Shown in pieces: positions 19,201-27,530 of a stretch of DNA of 44,164 nt. The notes below the pieces were generated by a model. It saw only the letters and a list, made by a program, of their open reading frames with translations. It searched no databases and was not told the DNA's origin. Location of the stretch: positions 1-44,164 of the forward strand of contig JAUIKU010000011.1 of assembly GCA_030430675.1 (NCBI GenBank), read 5' to 3'. Origin of the DNA: Bacteroidia bacterium (GTDB taxonomy: Bacteria; Bacteroidota; Bacteroidia; Cytophagales; Cyclobacteriaceae). The stretch's first letter is position 1. Each line of letters opens with the position of its first letter. The translations under genes and the position numbers were made by a program.

Positions 19201-19257
19201 TGAGAGGGCAAAGATCAGCCATCCGGTGTAGGTATTGAGCCTTCGAAAATTGGGCAT
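16252..19257 (-). CDS. DUF2723 (TMEM260/GT117-like) membrane glycosyltransferase with C-terminal TPR-like tail
   Basis: This 1001-residue protein begins with membrane helices and the DUF2723 signature [29 protein letters not shown]. About ten further hydrophobic segments extend to about residue 575. A soluble part follows (from [10 protein letters not shown]), and the last 120 residues look like TPR helices ([47 protein letters not shown]). The human relative TMEM260 is a protein O-mannosyltransferase, and Bacteroidota members are annotated as protein O-mannosyltransferase family. Transfer of a sugar from a lipid carrier to exported proteins is therefore the likely job, but substrate and sugar are inferred. 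The start at 19257 is an ATG fitting the family N-terminus. No good promoter motif was found upstream. Confidence 0.92.
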   Translation of the reverse strand: [1001 protein letters not shown]

Positions 19258-19443
19258 ATCTTGAAAAATAATGGCCTGGCGAAATTAATAAATAATTATA
19301 GCAAAGGGCCTTAATTTAGGATTTTATTATCTTTATTGGAGCTTGTGAAATATGCTCAGATCAGAACGTACAGTGTTGCATATACGCACCTTAGCTACAA
19401 TTAATAGAGAATCAAAGACGTTGATAGTTACATAAAGCAGGGA

Positions 19444-20634
19444 ATGTTCGTTAAGCAATTTTTAATGTCTTGTTTGTCGTTGCTAACAGTAGTGGTGTTG
19501 GCGCTTCCGGCCGCGAATGCATTTAGCAAAGGGGATTCGCTGACCATGCTGTTGATGGATAAGAATGTCCAGATTGATGCCACTCAGGCGGTAAACGACA
19601 TGTACAATTTCAAATTCGATAAGGCGGAAAGACAGTTCCGTTGGCTGGCCCAGGATTATCCGGATCATCCATTGCCGTATTTTCTGTTGGGTTTGAGTCA
19701 ATGGTGGCGCATGGCTCCCAACATAGATGATGAAACCTATGACGAGGCGTTCATGCAATACATTGACCAGTCACTTGAGCTGGCTCATAAGATGTATGAC
19801 AACAACTCTGAGAATGTTGAGGCCAGTTTCTTTTTAGCGGCGGGTTACGGATTTAAGGGCCGTTTACTGGCAGAGCGCAAAAGCTGGCGCAAAGCCGCTT
19901 CTGCGGGACGAAATGCCCTGAAATACCTGGAAGGCAGTTCCAACCAGTCGGACTTAAGCCCGGAGTTTTTGTTTGGCGATGCCCTTTATAATTATTACTC
20001 GGTGTGGATCCCTGAAAACTACCCCATCCTGAAGCCTATCTTGGTTTTTTTTAAAAAGGGAGATAAGGAGTTGGGTATTCAGCAGTTGCAGGAGGTGGCG
20101 AACAACGCTTTTTACACCCGCACCGAGGCCCAGTCATTCCTGATGCGGATACTGGCAATTGAAGAACAGGAATTGATGCGGGCATTGCAGGTGAGCAAGT
20201 ACCTGGCAGAGACCTTTCCCGACAATTCTTATTTCCACCGATTCTATGCCAGGTTGCTCTATACCACCGGCAAGCACTGGCAGGCTGAGAAAGAGTCATT
20301 ACAGATCATTGAAAAGATTGACAGTGGACAAGTGGGATACGGTCCGGTAACCGGAAGGTATGCGGGTTTCTTCCTGGGCCAGATATATTCCCACAAGGGA
20401 AAGTTCGAAGAGGCCGCCAAATATTACCAAAGGGCGGTGGAGTTTGCTCAGCAGTCTGAGGACCTGGAATCCGGCTATTATTTGTTCTCCCTGATTGGAC
20501 TGGGAGATATTGCCTATCAAACCGGTGATCCCAAAACCGCCAGGGACTACTATAAAAAAGTCAAAAAAGACGCAAAAAGCAGCCATCCGGCACATGACCG
20601 GGCCAAGGACCGGTTAAAGGGGCTGAAGAGTTGA
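19444..20634 (+). CDS. Exported tetratricopeptide repeat protein
   Basis: This 396-residue protein has a clear signal peptide (LMSCLSLLTVVVLALPAANA, cleavage predicted after ANA). The rest is helical: a first TPR-like segment (AVNDMYNFKFDKAERQFRWLAQDYPDHPLPYFLLG), a central region, and C-terminal canonical TPRs (GKFEEAAKYYQRAVEFAQQ and TGDPKTARDYYKKVKKDAKSS). It probably acts as a periplasmic scaffold; no catalytic motif is visible. It starts at an ATG 186 bases from the divergent DUF2723 start, and its stop lies one base from the convergent glycosyltransferase stop. The shared intergenic region with the DUF2723 gene is the only hint of a functional link. Confidence 0.88.
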   Translation: MFVKQFLMSCLSLLTVVVLALPAANAFSKGDSLTMLLMDKNVQIDATQAVNDMYNFKFDKAERQFRWLAQDYPDHPLPYFLLGLSQWWRMAPNIDDETYDEAFMQYIDQSLELAHKMYDNNSENVEASFFLAAGYGFKGRLLAERKSWRKAASAGRNALKYLEGSSNQSDLSPEFLFGDALYNYYSVWIPENYPILKPILVFFKKGDKELGIQQLQEVANNAFYTRTEAQSFLMRILAIEEQELMRALQVSKYLAETFPDNSYFHRFYARLLYTTGKHWQAEKESLQIIEKIDSGQVGYGPVTGRYAGFFLGQIYSHKGKFEEAAKYYQRAVEFAQQSEDLESGYYLFSLIGLGDIAYQTGDPKTARDYYKKVKKDAKSSHPAHDRAKDRLKGLKS

Positions 20635-20635
20635 T

Positions 20636-21697
20636 TTAGGGGAAAAGATTCAGGAATTTTTCTCTATTGGCGGATTTGGAGAACTTTAGTTGAACAGTTT
20701 TTCTGCCTTTCTTACCCAGTTTAGCACGCAACTCCTTATCAGTTATTAACAACTGAAGGTTGTAGTACCAATCGTCCAGATTTCTACAAAGTAACCCACT
20801 TTCGCCATGTTCAATAATTTCGGTATTGACACCCACTGCTGATGCCACCGCCGCTTTCTCCAGGGCCATGTATTGCAGAATCTTAAATCCACATTTTCCC
20901 TGGGCCCAAGTGGTATTTGGTAGTGGCATGATGCCAATATCAAATGAGTTAAGGTCTTTAATTTCATTGTTGAGGTTCCAGGGAATGAACTGAAGCCAGG
21001 GGAAGTCGAAATCAGGTTTTACATTACAAATGACTTTTAAGACGAACTCATAATCAAAAGACAGCTTTTCTATAATGGGAATTACTGCATTCAGATAAGG
21101 AAGCGTGGACTGAGTTCCGGTCCAACCTATTGTGATGCTCTCATTAACATGGTCTACTGGAACATGGTGAAATTGTGTATCAATGGTGGTCGGAATAACT
21201 TTTACGTTATCATTAAACCTTAAGGCATAATCTGCCAGGAATTGGTTTCCACAGCTCACCTCATTACTCCAGCAACAAATACGCTTAACTTTGCCATAAT
21301 CCTTCAGTCGTCGGATCAGCCAATTTTTGGAATTATTGTCTGCCATCCAGATGGCATCATCAAAATCATAAACTAGTAGTTTTTTAAATAATCTACTGAT
21401 CACCCACTCCATCCACGGCAAGCCCAAAGGAGTGGTTTCGCGATGAACAAAAATGATATCGGCTTGCTTTAGTTTACCCAGCAACAGTAATCTGTTAAAT
21501 AGTCCTTTCATCAGATACAAAAATTTTTTTGGATGATAGCCGGAGCGGTAAAGTATTTTCCAGGCGATTTCATCCCAAAAGGGGAAAATCTGATAACTAT
21601 ACCCACATGCTGTCAGGTTCTCAAGGTATTGCTCAAAACGAAATCTTTGAGACGGGGCACGGCCAGGGGGGTATGGAACCAGAAACATAATATTCAT
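20636..21697 (-). CDS. Glycosyltransferase, GT4-like
   Basis: The protein starts at the ATG at 21697 (MNIMFLVPYPPGRAPSQRFRFEQYL, 353 residues); the frame extends upstream to 21865 but that part covers the flippase start and lacks a proper N-terminus. It has the two-domain look of GT-B enzymes: an N-terminal Rossmann domain (ADIIFVHRE, LVYDFDDAIWM) and a C-terminal domain with IGWTGTQSTLPYL, FDIGIMPLPNTTWAQGKCGFKILQYMALEKAAVAS and the GVNTEIIEHGESGLL region. It presumably adds a sugar to the lipid-linked glycan made by the neighbouring locus. Donor and acceptor cannot be read from the sequence. It diverges from the flippase operon. Confidence 0.9.
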   Translation of the reverse strand: MNIMFLVPYPPGRAPSQRFRFEQYLENLTACGYSYQIFPFWDEIAWKILYRSGYHPKKFLYLMKGLFNRLLLLGKLKQADIIFVHRETTPLGLPWMEWVISRLFKKLLVYDFDDAIWMADNNSKNWLIRRLKDYGKVKRICCWSNEVSCGNQFLADYALRFNDNVKVIPTTIDTQFHHVPVDHVNESITIGWTGTQSTLPYLNAVIPIIEKLSFDYEFVLKVICNVKPDFDFPWLQFIPWNLNNEIKDLNSFDIGIMPLPNTTWAQGKCGFKILQYMALEKAAVASAVGVNTEIIEHGESGLLCRNLDDWYYNLQLLITDKELRAKLGKKGRKTVQLKFSKSANREKFLNLFP

Positions 21698-21759
21698 GGG
21701 AGGTGTGCTTGGGCGGTTAAATAAAAACAAAAAAATACAAATTGTATAAGCCGTCCTTT

Positions 21760-21767
21760 TAGTTTTG
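21760..21767 (+). promoter_or_regulatory. Candidate -7 element of the polysaccharide operon (TAGTTTTG)
   Basis: TAGTTTTG at 21760-21767 matches the Bacteroidota -7 consensus TAnnTTTG exactly. A TTG at 21742-21744 lies 15 bases upstream, a little short for the -33 element. Transcription would begin near 21773, downstream of the TTG at 21765 that opens the flippase frame, which argues that translation starts later. Candidate only. Confidence 0.4.
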
Positions 21768-23159
21768 TGGCAAAAGTCGATCTTGATTGAGAGGTTAAAG
21801 ATAGAGATTAATAATGCCCTGAGATCATTGACACGAAAAGGGTCATTTGGAAGAAATCTGGCCATCAGATCTCTGGGTAGTACCTCAGCTTATTTAATAG
21901 GATTTCTACTTTCGCCAGTTATTGCCCGCATCTATTTGCCTGAAGTATATGGTCAATTTGCGGTTTTTAATGCCATTGTAGCAGTTCTGAGTATTCTAAC
22001 TACCCTAAACCTGATAAATGCATTTGTCTTGCCTAGTAATTCCAGGCAATTTATCTCATTGGTACAGCTTACAGGCATTGTAACCATTTCTGTTTCCCTA
22101 ATAATTCTTTTCGGAGTGATATTATTTGGCGGCGCCATGCTCAGATGGTTCAATATTGAACATCTGGGTGGCTTAATCTACCTTTTACCAGCATTCACTT
22201 TTTTTACAGGGGTTTCAAGATGCCTGGATTATTGGAATGTAAGGGCAACAGAATACGGTCGGGGGGCTACTGGCAAAGTGGTATCTGTAGTTGGTTCAAA
22301 GGTATTCACCATTATTCTTGGTGTAATAACCAAAGGAAGTATTTACGGATTCATTCTGGGCGACTTGGTGAGCCGGCCTTTACAGATAGTTGCGCTCTTA
22401 AGTAAGAGTATTAGACATAGTTGGGTGCATTTATCTCGGATTTCATGGCCACGGATCAAGTGGGCGGCAATGGAGTACCGTAATTACCCACTCTATAACA
22501 TGCCAGCAAATGGTTTAAATGTATTGGCAACTCAACTTCCCATCTATCTTATCTCGGTATTCTTTGGCTCAGAGGCCACCGGACATTTTTCACTGGCTTT
22601 CAGTGTTACTGCGGCACCCGTCCAAGTTTTGGGAATGTCAGTAGCTTCTGTTTACTATCAGAGGGTGGCTGCTGCATTTAAGCGGGATAAGAACCAGGTA
22701 GAACTGACTACCAGAAAGTTATTTAACCGACTAATTTTGTTCAGTGCCCTGCCGTTCGGTTTGTTAATTGTTTTTAGTGATAGCCTTTTCATTCTGATTT
22801 TTGGCAAGAACTGGTTGATAGCAGGTACATTCGCAAAGTACCTGGGTCTGGCAGCTTACACAAGCTTTATCTCAGTAACCATGACTTCGTTGTTCAGGGT
22901 ATTACGTCGAGAAAAGTTGCAGTTTTATCTCGATCTGGTTGGTAGCTTATTTCTGTTTTCAGGAATGTTCCTGGCACTGTATTACGGATCGGTATATCAT
23001 GTAGTAATGGTATATAGTCTGATAAGTGCTGCTATGCATTTAACAGGGATTGCTGTAGCTGGTAAAATGGCCGGTTTAAACAGTATAAGGATCTTGCTGA
23101 AAATGGTCGGGGTTCTGGGAGTTGTGGTTCTGGCCTTTTATCTTCTTAGACTAATTTAA
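21765..23159 (+). CDS. wzx: Wzx-type oligosaccharide flippase
   Basis: This polytopic protein of up to 464 residues has about 12 hydrophobic segments and the polysaccharide-export (MATE-like) pattern: a basic N-terminus (SLTRKGSFGRNLAIRSLGSTSAYLIGFLLSPVIARIYLPEVYGQFAVF), then repeated membrane helices and FSLAFSVTAAPVQVLGMSVASVYYQRVAAAFKRD near the middle. It should move lipid-linked oligosaccharide across the inner membrane. No ATG exists near the start: TTG at 21765, TTG at 21783 and TTG at 21828 are the candidates. A promoter-like element overlaps the first, so 21783 may be the true start. It is the first gene of a six-gene operon; the next gene begins 3 bases after its stop. Confidence 0.92.
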   Translation: MWQKSILIERLKIEINNALRSLTRKGSFGRNLAIRSLGSTSAYLIGFLLSPVIARIYLPEVYGQFAVFNAIVAVLSILTTLNLINAFVLPSNSRQFISLVQLTGIVTISVSLIILFGVILFGGAMLRWFNIEHLGGLIYLLPAFTFFTGVSRCLDYWNVRATEYGRGATGKVVSVVGSKVFTIILGVITKGSIYGFILGDLVSRPLQIVALLSKSIRHSWVHLSRISWPRIKWAAMEYRNYPLYNMPANGLNVLATQLPIYLISVFFGSEATGHFSLAFSVTAAPVQVLGMSVASVYYQRVAAAFKRDKNQVELTTRKLFNRLILFSALPFGLLIVFSDSLFILIFGKNWLIAGTFAKYLGLAAYTSFISVTMTSLFRVLRREKLQFYLDLVGSLFLFSGMFLALYYGSVYHVVMVYSLISAAMHLTGIAVAGKMAGLNSIRILLKMVGVLGVVVLAFYLLRLI

Positions 23160-23162
23160 CCA

Positions 23163-24428
23163 ATGTCTGTTTCCCGGTCCACCAAGCTTGATTCCGATAG
23201 ACTTAAAGTTATGGTCATCAGCATCGCTTCCCCACCAAAGGGCAATCCGGAGAGCCTTCAAGTAAGCCGGTATCTGAAGTACCTTTCACACAAACCTCTG
23301 GATATATACCTGGTTACCGAACAGTTACCGGAGGCATCAGATGGCTGGGTAACATTTGAAAAAAATTACCGACATGTTCTCGCGGATGTCAAACAGGTAA
23401 TTCAGATTCCCACCTACAGAACAATATTTTATAGAATTTTCAGCAAAATCGGGATTAAGTATTTGCCTGTACTTGATGAGGCTTTTCTATTTACTTTATC
23501 AGCTAAAAAGATCTTGAGAAGATTTGATGGATCTCCTGATATTATCTATTCGCGATCTACACCGTTCAGTTCCGCAGTACTGGCTATGAAATTGAGTAAA
23601 ATTTTTAATGTGCCCTGGATTATGCATCTGAGTGACCCCTGGGTGGAGTCACCATTTTTTAAGATTGGAGGATATAATGAGACTTTTCAGCGAAGAGTGG
23701 AAAGAACTTGTTTTGATTTGGCGGATAGAATCTCGTTTACCTCGTCGGAACAAATAGACATGTACCGTAAGAAGTATCCACATTACGCCGCAAAATTCGT
23801 GTGGTTTCCCAATGTGTATGATGATGAATCGGTCAATTCTCATGTTAGGTTCAAGGGCAAACAACTATGCTTTCTGCATTCAGGAAATTTTTATGGTCCG
23901 GGTAGATCGCCAGAACCAATACTAAGGGCTTTGAACTACATTCGCCAAAAGGATATGGTATCTTTAAAAGATGTCAGTTTTAACTTCACCGGTCATAAAG
24001 AGCCCAGTATAGATAACATGTTTGCTAAATACCCATCGATTCCGGCTAAACATTTGGGTGTTCTTTCCTTGGATCAGGTCCAGCAGTTACAAAGAACGTC
24101 TGAGGTTCTGATTGTTATTGACTGGTGTCTGCCCAAACACCAGGCGGTTTTCTTGCTTTCCAAAATAGTGGATTATATGGCAGCCCGTAAACCTGTTTTG
24201 GCTATCACAACCAAGGGTAGTACCATTTTCAATCTGGTTGAAGGAGTTTATGGTAAGTGCTTTGAGCATGATGATATCGCGGGCATAGCGGAATACATCA
24301 AGTTGCTGATAAACCAAATTCGAGATACCGGGATAGCCCCCAATCAATTAGATGCCAGGTATTCTGCTTCTAAAAATGCCGATCAACTGTATCAATTGAT
24401 AAGTGATTTGTCCAGGCCTACTAAATGA
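23163..24428 (+). CDS. Glycosyltransferase, GT4-like
   Basis: This 421-residue protein begins with an ATG 3 bases after the flippase stop. An N-terminal Rossmann region (LKVMVISIASPPKGNPESLQVSRYLKYLS) is followed by PDIIYSRSTPFSSAVLAMKLSKIFNVPWIMHLSDPWVESPFF, typical of the acceptor domain of GT4 enzymes. The C-terminal half has FLHSGNFYGPGRSPEPILRAL and FLLSKIVDYMAARKPVLAITTKGSTIFNLV, the donor-binding region. Cytoplasmic face of the inner membrane is expected. Sugar specificity is unknown. Its stop overlaps the pyruvyltransferase start by 4 bases (ATGA). Confidence 0.9.
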   Translation: MSVSRSTKLDSDRLKVMVISIASPPKGNPESLQVSRYLKYLSHKPLDIYLVTEQLPEASDGWVTFEKNYRHVLADVKQVIQIPTYRTIFYRIFSKIGIKYLPVLDEAFLFTLSAKKILRRFDGSPDIIYSRSTPFSSAVLAMKLSKIFNVPWIMHLSDPWVESPFFKIGGYNETFQRRVERTCFDLADRISFTSSEQIDMYRKKYPHYAAKFVWFPNVYDDESVNSHVRFKGKQLCFLHSGNFYGPGRSPEPILRALNYIRQKDMVSLKDVSFNFTGHKEPSIDNMFAKYPSIPAKHLGVLSLDQVQQLQRTSEVLIVIDWCLPKHQAVFLLSKIVDYMAARKPVLAITTKGSTIFNLVEGVYGKCFEHDDIAGIAEYIKLLINQIRDTGIAPNQLDARYSASKNADQLYQLISDLSRPTK

Positions 24429-25546
24429 AAAAGATTCTTTTAAAGGGCTATTATGGTTTTGGAAATCTGGGTGATGATCTATTGCTATTGACCTGTTCCA
24501 GATGGTTAAAGCAATTATTTCCTGAAGCTCAGCTATTGGTAGCCACTGCATCTAATCGTGCCGGGTACCTGATTTCTTTCACTAACGGGGTGGTTGAGAA
24601 TGTCGAGCCGCTTTCTCCTGAACCTCAAGCTGATTTAGTTGTGCACGGTGGGGGAGGCACATACTATGATTATCAAGGGGGAAATTTTCCCAGTTTTCTC
24701 CTGAACCGAGTAATCGATTTATTCGGTCATCGATTTTTTAGAAATGGATTATATGTTTACCGGCGAATAAAAGGCTGGCCGGCAAATCCGCAATATGGAC
24801 GTATAGCTTTAGGTGTTGGTATTGGTAACTTTACTGCTGGCAGTGGAAAGTATTATCAAAAAATATCAGAACTTAACGGTTTTAATATAATACTTCCAAG
24901 AGATAACCAGAGCTTTGAGGCGCTCAGCAGGATGAACCTTCCTGGTAGGATTATCCCCAGTTCTGATCTGGCATTTATGGAGGAACACTGGATCTCAGAG
25001 TTCAATGTGCACGAGAGGGCAGCTAAAAACATTGGGTTTATATTAAAAAAATGGGATGCCTCACATGGTTACATAGATCCGATTATTAAAGTAGCCAGGA
25101 AACTGAAAGAACAGGGTTACAGCATTTCAATATTCCTATTTGAGAAAGAACACGATTTTGCTCTAAGGAAGATTTTTGAAGAATTTCAAATTTTTGAATG
25201 GGATCCCGCAAAATATTTATTGAGTGAATACATGCAAATATTGGCTAAGAATTCGATAGTGATTACCAGTCGTGCCCATGGTGCCATAATTAGTGCCGCT
25301 TTGGGAATTCCTTCAATATGCATAGGTATTGAGCCAAAACTACATCAGATTGCCACATTGTTTAAGTCTTCGGCCTCTTACATTGCTGTCCCAATGACAG
25401 GTGACAAATTGTATGAAATGATTACCACTACATCAAAGATTAAACAGGGTGCAATCCAAAAGGACTATATTGAAAATAGGTCGCGATTGATAAAAAGCCT
25501 GGAAGAAGTGGAGCAATACTTAAAATCAACCGTCAGTACCAGTTAG
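24425..25546 (+). CDS. Polysaccharide pyruvyl transferase family protein
   Basis: This 373-residue protein opens with MKKILLKGYYGFGNLGDDLLLLTC, the GNxGDD signature of PF04230 enzymes, and has LVVHGGGGTYYDYQGGNFPSF, LGVGIGNFTAGSGKYY and TSRAHGAIISAALGIPSICIGIEPK, which mark the GT-B-like fold of this family. Members add a ketal-linked pyruvate from phosphoenolpyruvate to hexoses, or in some cases act on related substrates. Here it would give the glycan a negative charge; that is inference from family membership. The start overlaps the preceding gene by 4 bases and the FkbM gene follows after 8 bases. Confidence 0.92.
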   Translation: MKKILLKGYYGFGNLGDDLLLLTCSRWLKQLFPEAQLLVATASNRAGYLISFTNGVVENVEPLSPEPQADLVVHGGGGTYYDYQGGNFPSFLLNRVIDLFGHRFFRNGLYVYRRIKGWPANPQYGRIALGVGIGNFTAGSGKYYQKISELNGFNIILPRDNQSFEALSRMNLPGRIIPSSDLAFMEEHWISEFNVHERAAKNIGFILKKWDASHGYIDPIIKVARKLKEQGYSISIFLFEKEHDFALRKIFEEFQIFEWDPAKYLLSEYMQILAKNSIVITSRAHGAIISAALGIPSICIGIEPKLHQIATLFKSSASYIAVPMTGDKLYEMITTTSKIKQGAIQKDYIENRSRLIKSLEEVEQYLKSTVSTS

Positions 25547-25554
25547 CAAGAACA

Positions 25555-26316
25555 ATGAAAATGGAGTTGCTGTCATTAATGAATCGGGTCTACCGAAAAC
25601 TTTATTCTGCTAAACAAAGTGATTGGCAAATACGGAGTAAGCGAGATCAACTGAGACTGCAAAAAGTAATACCGAAATTGATCTCAAAAGCTGCTAACTG
25701 TGTTGACGTAGGGGCACACCGTGGCTCATTCCTGGATATTTTCTTAAAGTATGCCCCTGATGGCAACCATTATGCGTTTGAGCCGATTCCTGAGTTATAT
25801 GAGAGCTTAAAAGAAAGATACACCACCGTGAAAATATTTCCCCTGGCTCTATCAGATAAAAAAGAAGAGGTGACCTTCAGTAAGGTTATGAATAACCTGG
25901 CCTGGAGTGGATTAAAACCACAGGAGTATCCTTGGACGGCTGATATCGAAAATATTCATTTACAATCGGATTTAATGGATAATGTAATACCTGGTGAACA
26001 AGAGATAGACTTTATTAAAATCGATGTGGAGGGAGCGGAGTTTAATGTACTCACAGGGGCAAAGAATTTGATTTTCAATCGACAACCAACAATATTGTTT
26101 GAGCATGCTTTAATTCACAATCGTCAGTACAATGTAACTCCGGAAGATGTATATGACTTTTTTCAGGAATCAGAGATGATGATATATAGGTGTGATTTGG
26201 GTTTGAGGTATGAGAAACAACAGTTCGTTGATATTTACTATTCCTCGTATCAATCGAATTATGACCGACATTCAGAAACTAACTTTATTGCTTTAAAAAA
26301 AGCCCTGTTTTCTTGA
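25555..26316 (+). CDS. FkbM family methyltransferase
   Basis: This 253-residue protein carries CVDVGAHRGSFLDIFLKYAPDGNHYAFEPIPELYESLKERY (SAM-binding loop and acidic residue) and DFIKIDVEGAEFNVLTGAK, both hallmarks of the FkbM family. Such enzymes O-methylate sugars or other small molecules, and in polysaccharide loci they usually cap or decorate glycans. ATG codons at 25555 and 25561 are both possible starts; the first is taken. The stop overlaps the next start by 4 bases (TTGA at 26313-26316). Confidence 0.92.
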   Translation: MKMELLSLMNRVYRKLYSAKQSDWQIRSKRDQLRLQKVIPKLISKAANCVDVGAHRGSFLDIFLKYAPDGNHYAFEPIPELYESLKERYTTVKIFPLALSDKKEEVTFSKVMNNLAWSGLKPQEYPWTADIENIHLQSDLMDNVIPGEQEIDFIKIDVEGAEFNVLTGAKNLIFNRQPTILFEHALIHNRQYNVTPEDVYDFFQESEMMIYRCDLGLRYEKQQFVDIYYSSYQSNYDRHSETNFIALKKALFS

Positions 26317-27530
26317 GCGGGAAAAACATCTTAATGATAATTCCGAATCTGGATTTCGGAGGAGCACAGAGAAGTTTTAGCAGCCTGGCTAACGCCATGG
26401 ACCGTGATAATAATGTAACCATTGCGGTATTTAACACAAATACCGGTATATCATTTAGCTATAATCCACAAATATTAGACCTCAATATACCAGGGGGGCA
26501 GAATGTCCTTTCCAAGATCTATTTTTTTATCAAGAGATGTCAGGCTGTGAGAAAGTTAAAAAATCGGCTGGCAATTGAAACAACCATTAGCTACCTAGAA
26601 GGAGCAAATTATATCAATGCCCTTACGGGTAATGATCATAAGATATTGAGTGTTAGGGGATCAAAATATCACGACGAGAATATACACGGATTTATCGGGT
26701 GGTTTAGAAGAAAGATATTAATCCCGATAACATATCGCCGGGCACAGGTTATAGTTGCGCTTAACCATGGGATCAAAAGGGAACTTCAGGAAAAAATGGG
26801 GCTCTCTGCTAACAATATAGTGGTAATACGCAATTTTTATGATACTGAGAAGATTCGAGAAATGTCGAACCTGCCGCTGGAAGATAAGTACCAGTGTTTA
26901 AGTAACGGGCCTTACTTATTGTATGCCGGGCGGTTAGCCCCCGAGAAAGGGTTGAAATTTATAATCGACCTGTTTACGAGTATTAAAGCCAGACTGCCCA
27001 GGTATCGTTTGGTTATAATTGGTGACGGTCCCATAAGCGAGGATATCCAACAATATGCTAGGTCCGCCGGGTTGAAAGTATTTGGGATTGATTCCAAAGA
27101 GTCTTTGGATGCTCATAATTTCGATGTGGTATTTACAGGTTACCAACACAATACCTATCAATATATCAAGAGGGCAGATATGCTATTGCTAGCATCCGAC
27201 TCAGAGGGTGGCCCCAATATCTTGATGGAAGCGTTGATTTGCGGGACCACCGTGGTTTCAACGGATTGTCCTTATGGTCCAGGTGAACAATTGGCACCTG
27301 ATCACAACGGTGAGGTAGTTGAGATACCGGTAGAGGTAGCGCATGGAATTTTACTGCCCCCACCAGGTAGAGACTACGGAGAGAAACTGGTGAATCAGTG
27401 TGGGCACTTTATCACCCATTATCTTGAAAATCCCCATAAATTGCATAAAATAAACTCCAGGGCCAGAAAATGGGTCACAGAGCAATCCCCAGAGCTTACA
27501 CTGAAAAGTTGGAAAAGAATCATCGGATAA
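26313..27530 (+). CDS. Glycosyltransferase, GT4
   Basis: This 405-residue protein starts at the TTG at 26313, overlapping the FkbM stop by 4 bases; the ATG at 26334 is the alternative. NILMIIPNLDFGGAQRSFSSLANAM is the GT4 N-terminal motif, followed by VIVALNHGIKREL, the donor-domain strand GPYLLYAGRLAPEKGLKFIIDLF, VVFTGYQHNTYQYIKRADMLLLASDSEGGPNILMEALICGTTVVSTDCPYGPGEQL, which includes the ExGxP-type nucleotide-sugar site (SEGGPNILMEAL). It is a retaining transferase by family. The last 61 bases may overlap the next gene. Confidence 0.94.
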   Translation: MSGKNILMIIPNLDFGGAQRSFSSLANAMDRDNNVTIAVFNTNTGISFSYNPQILDLNIPGGQNVLSKIYFFIKRCQAVRKLKNRLAIETTISYLEGANYINALTGNDHKILSVRGSKYHDENIHGFIGWFRRKILIPITYRRAQVIVALNHGIKRELQEKMGLSANNIVVIRNFYDTEKIREMSNLPLEDKYQCLSNGPYLLYAGRLAPEKGLKFIIDLFTSIKARLPRYRLVIIGDGPISEDIQQYARSAGLKVFGIDSKESLDAHNFDVVFTGYQHNTYQYIKRADMLLLASDSEGGPNILMEALICGTTVVSTDCPYGPGEQLAPDHNGEVVEIPVEVAHGILLPPPGRDYGEKLVNQCGHFITHYLENPHKLHKINSRARKWVTEQSPELTLKSWKRIIG

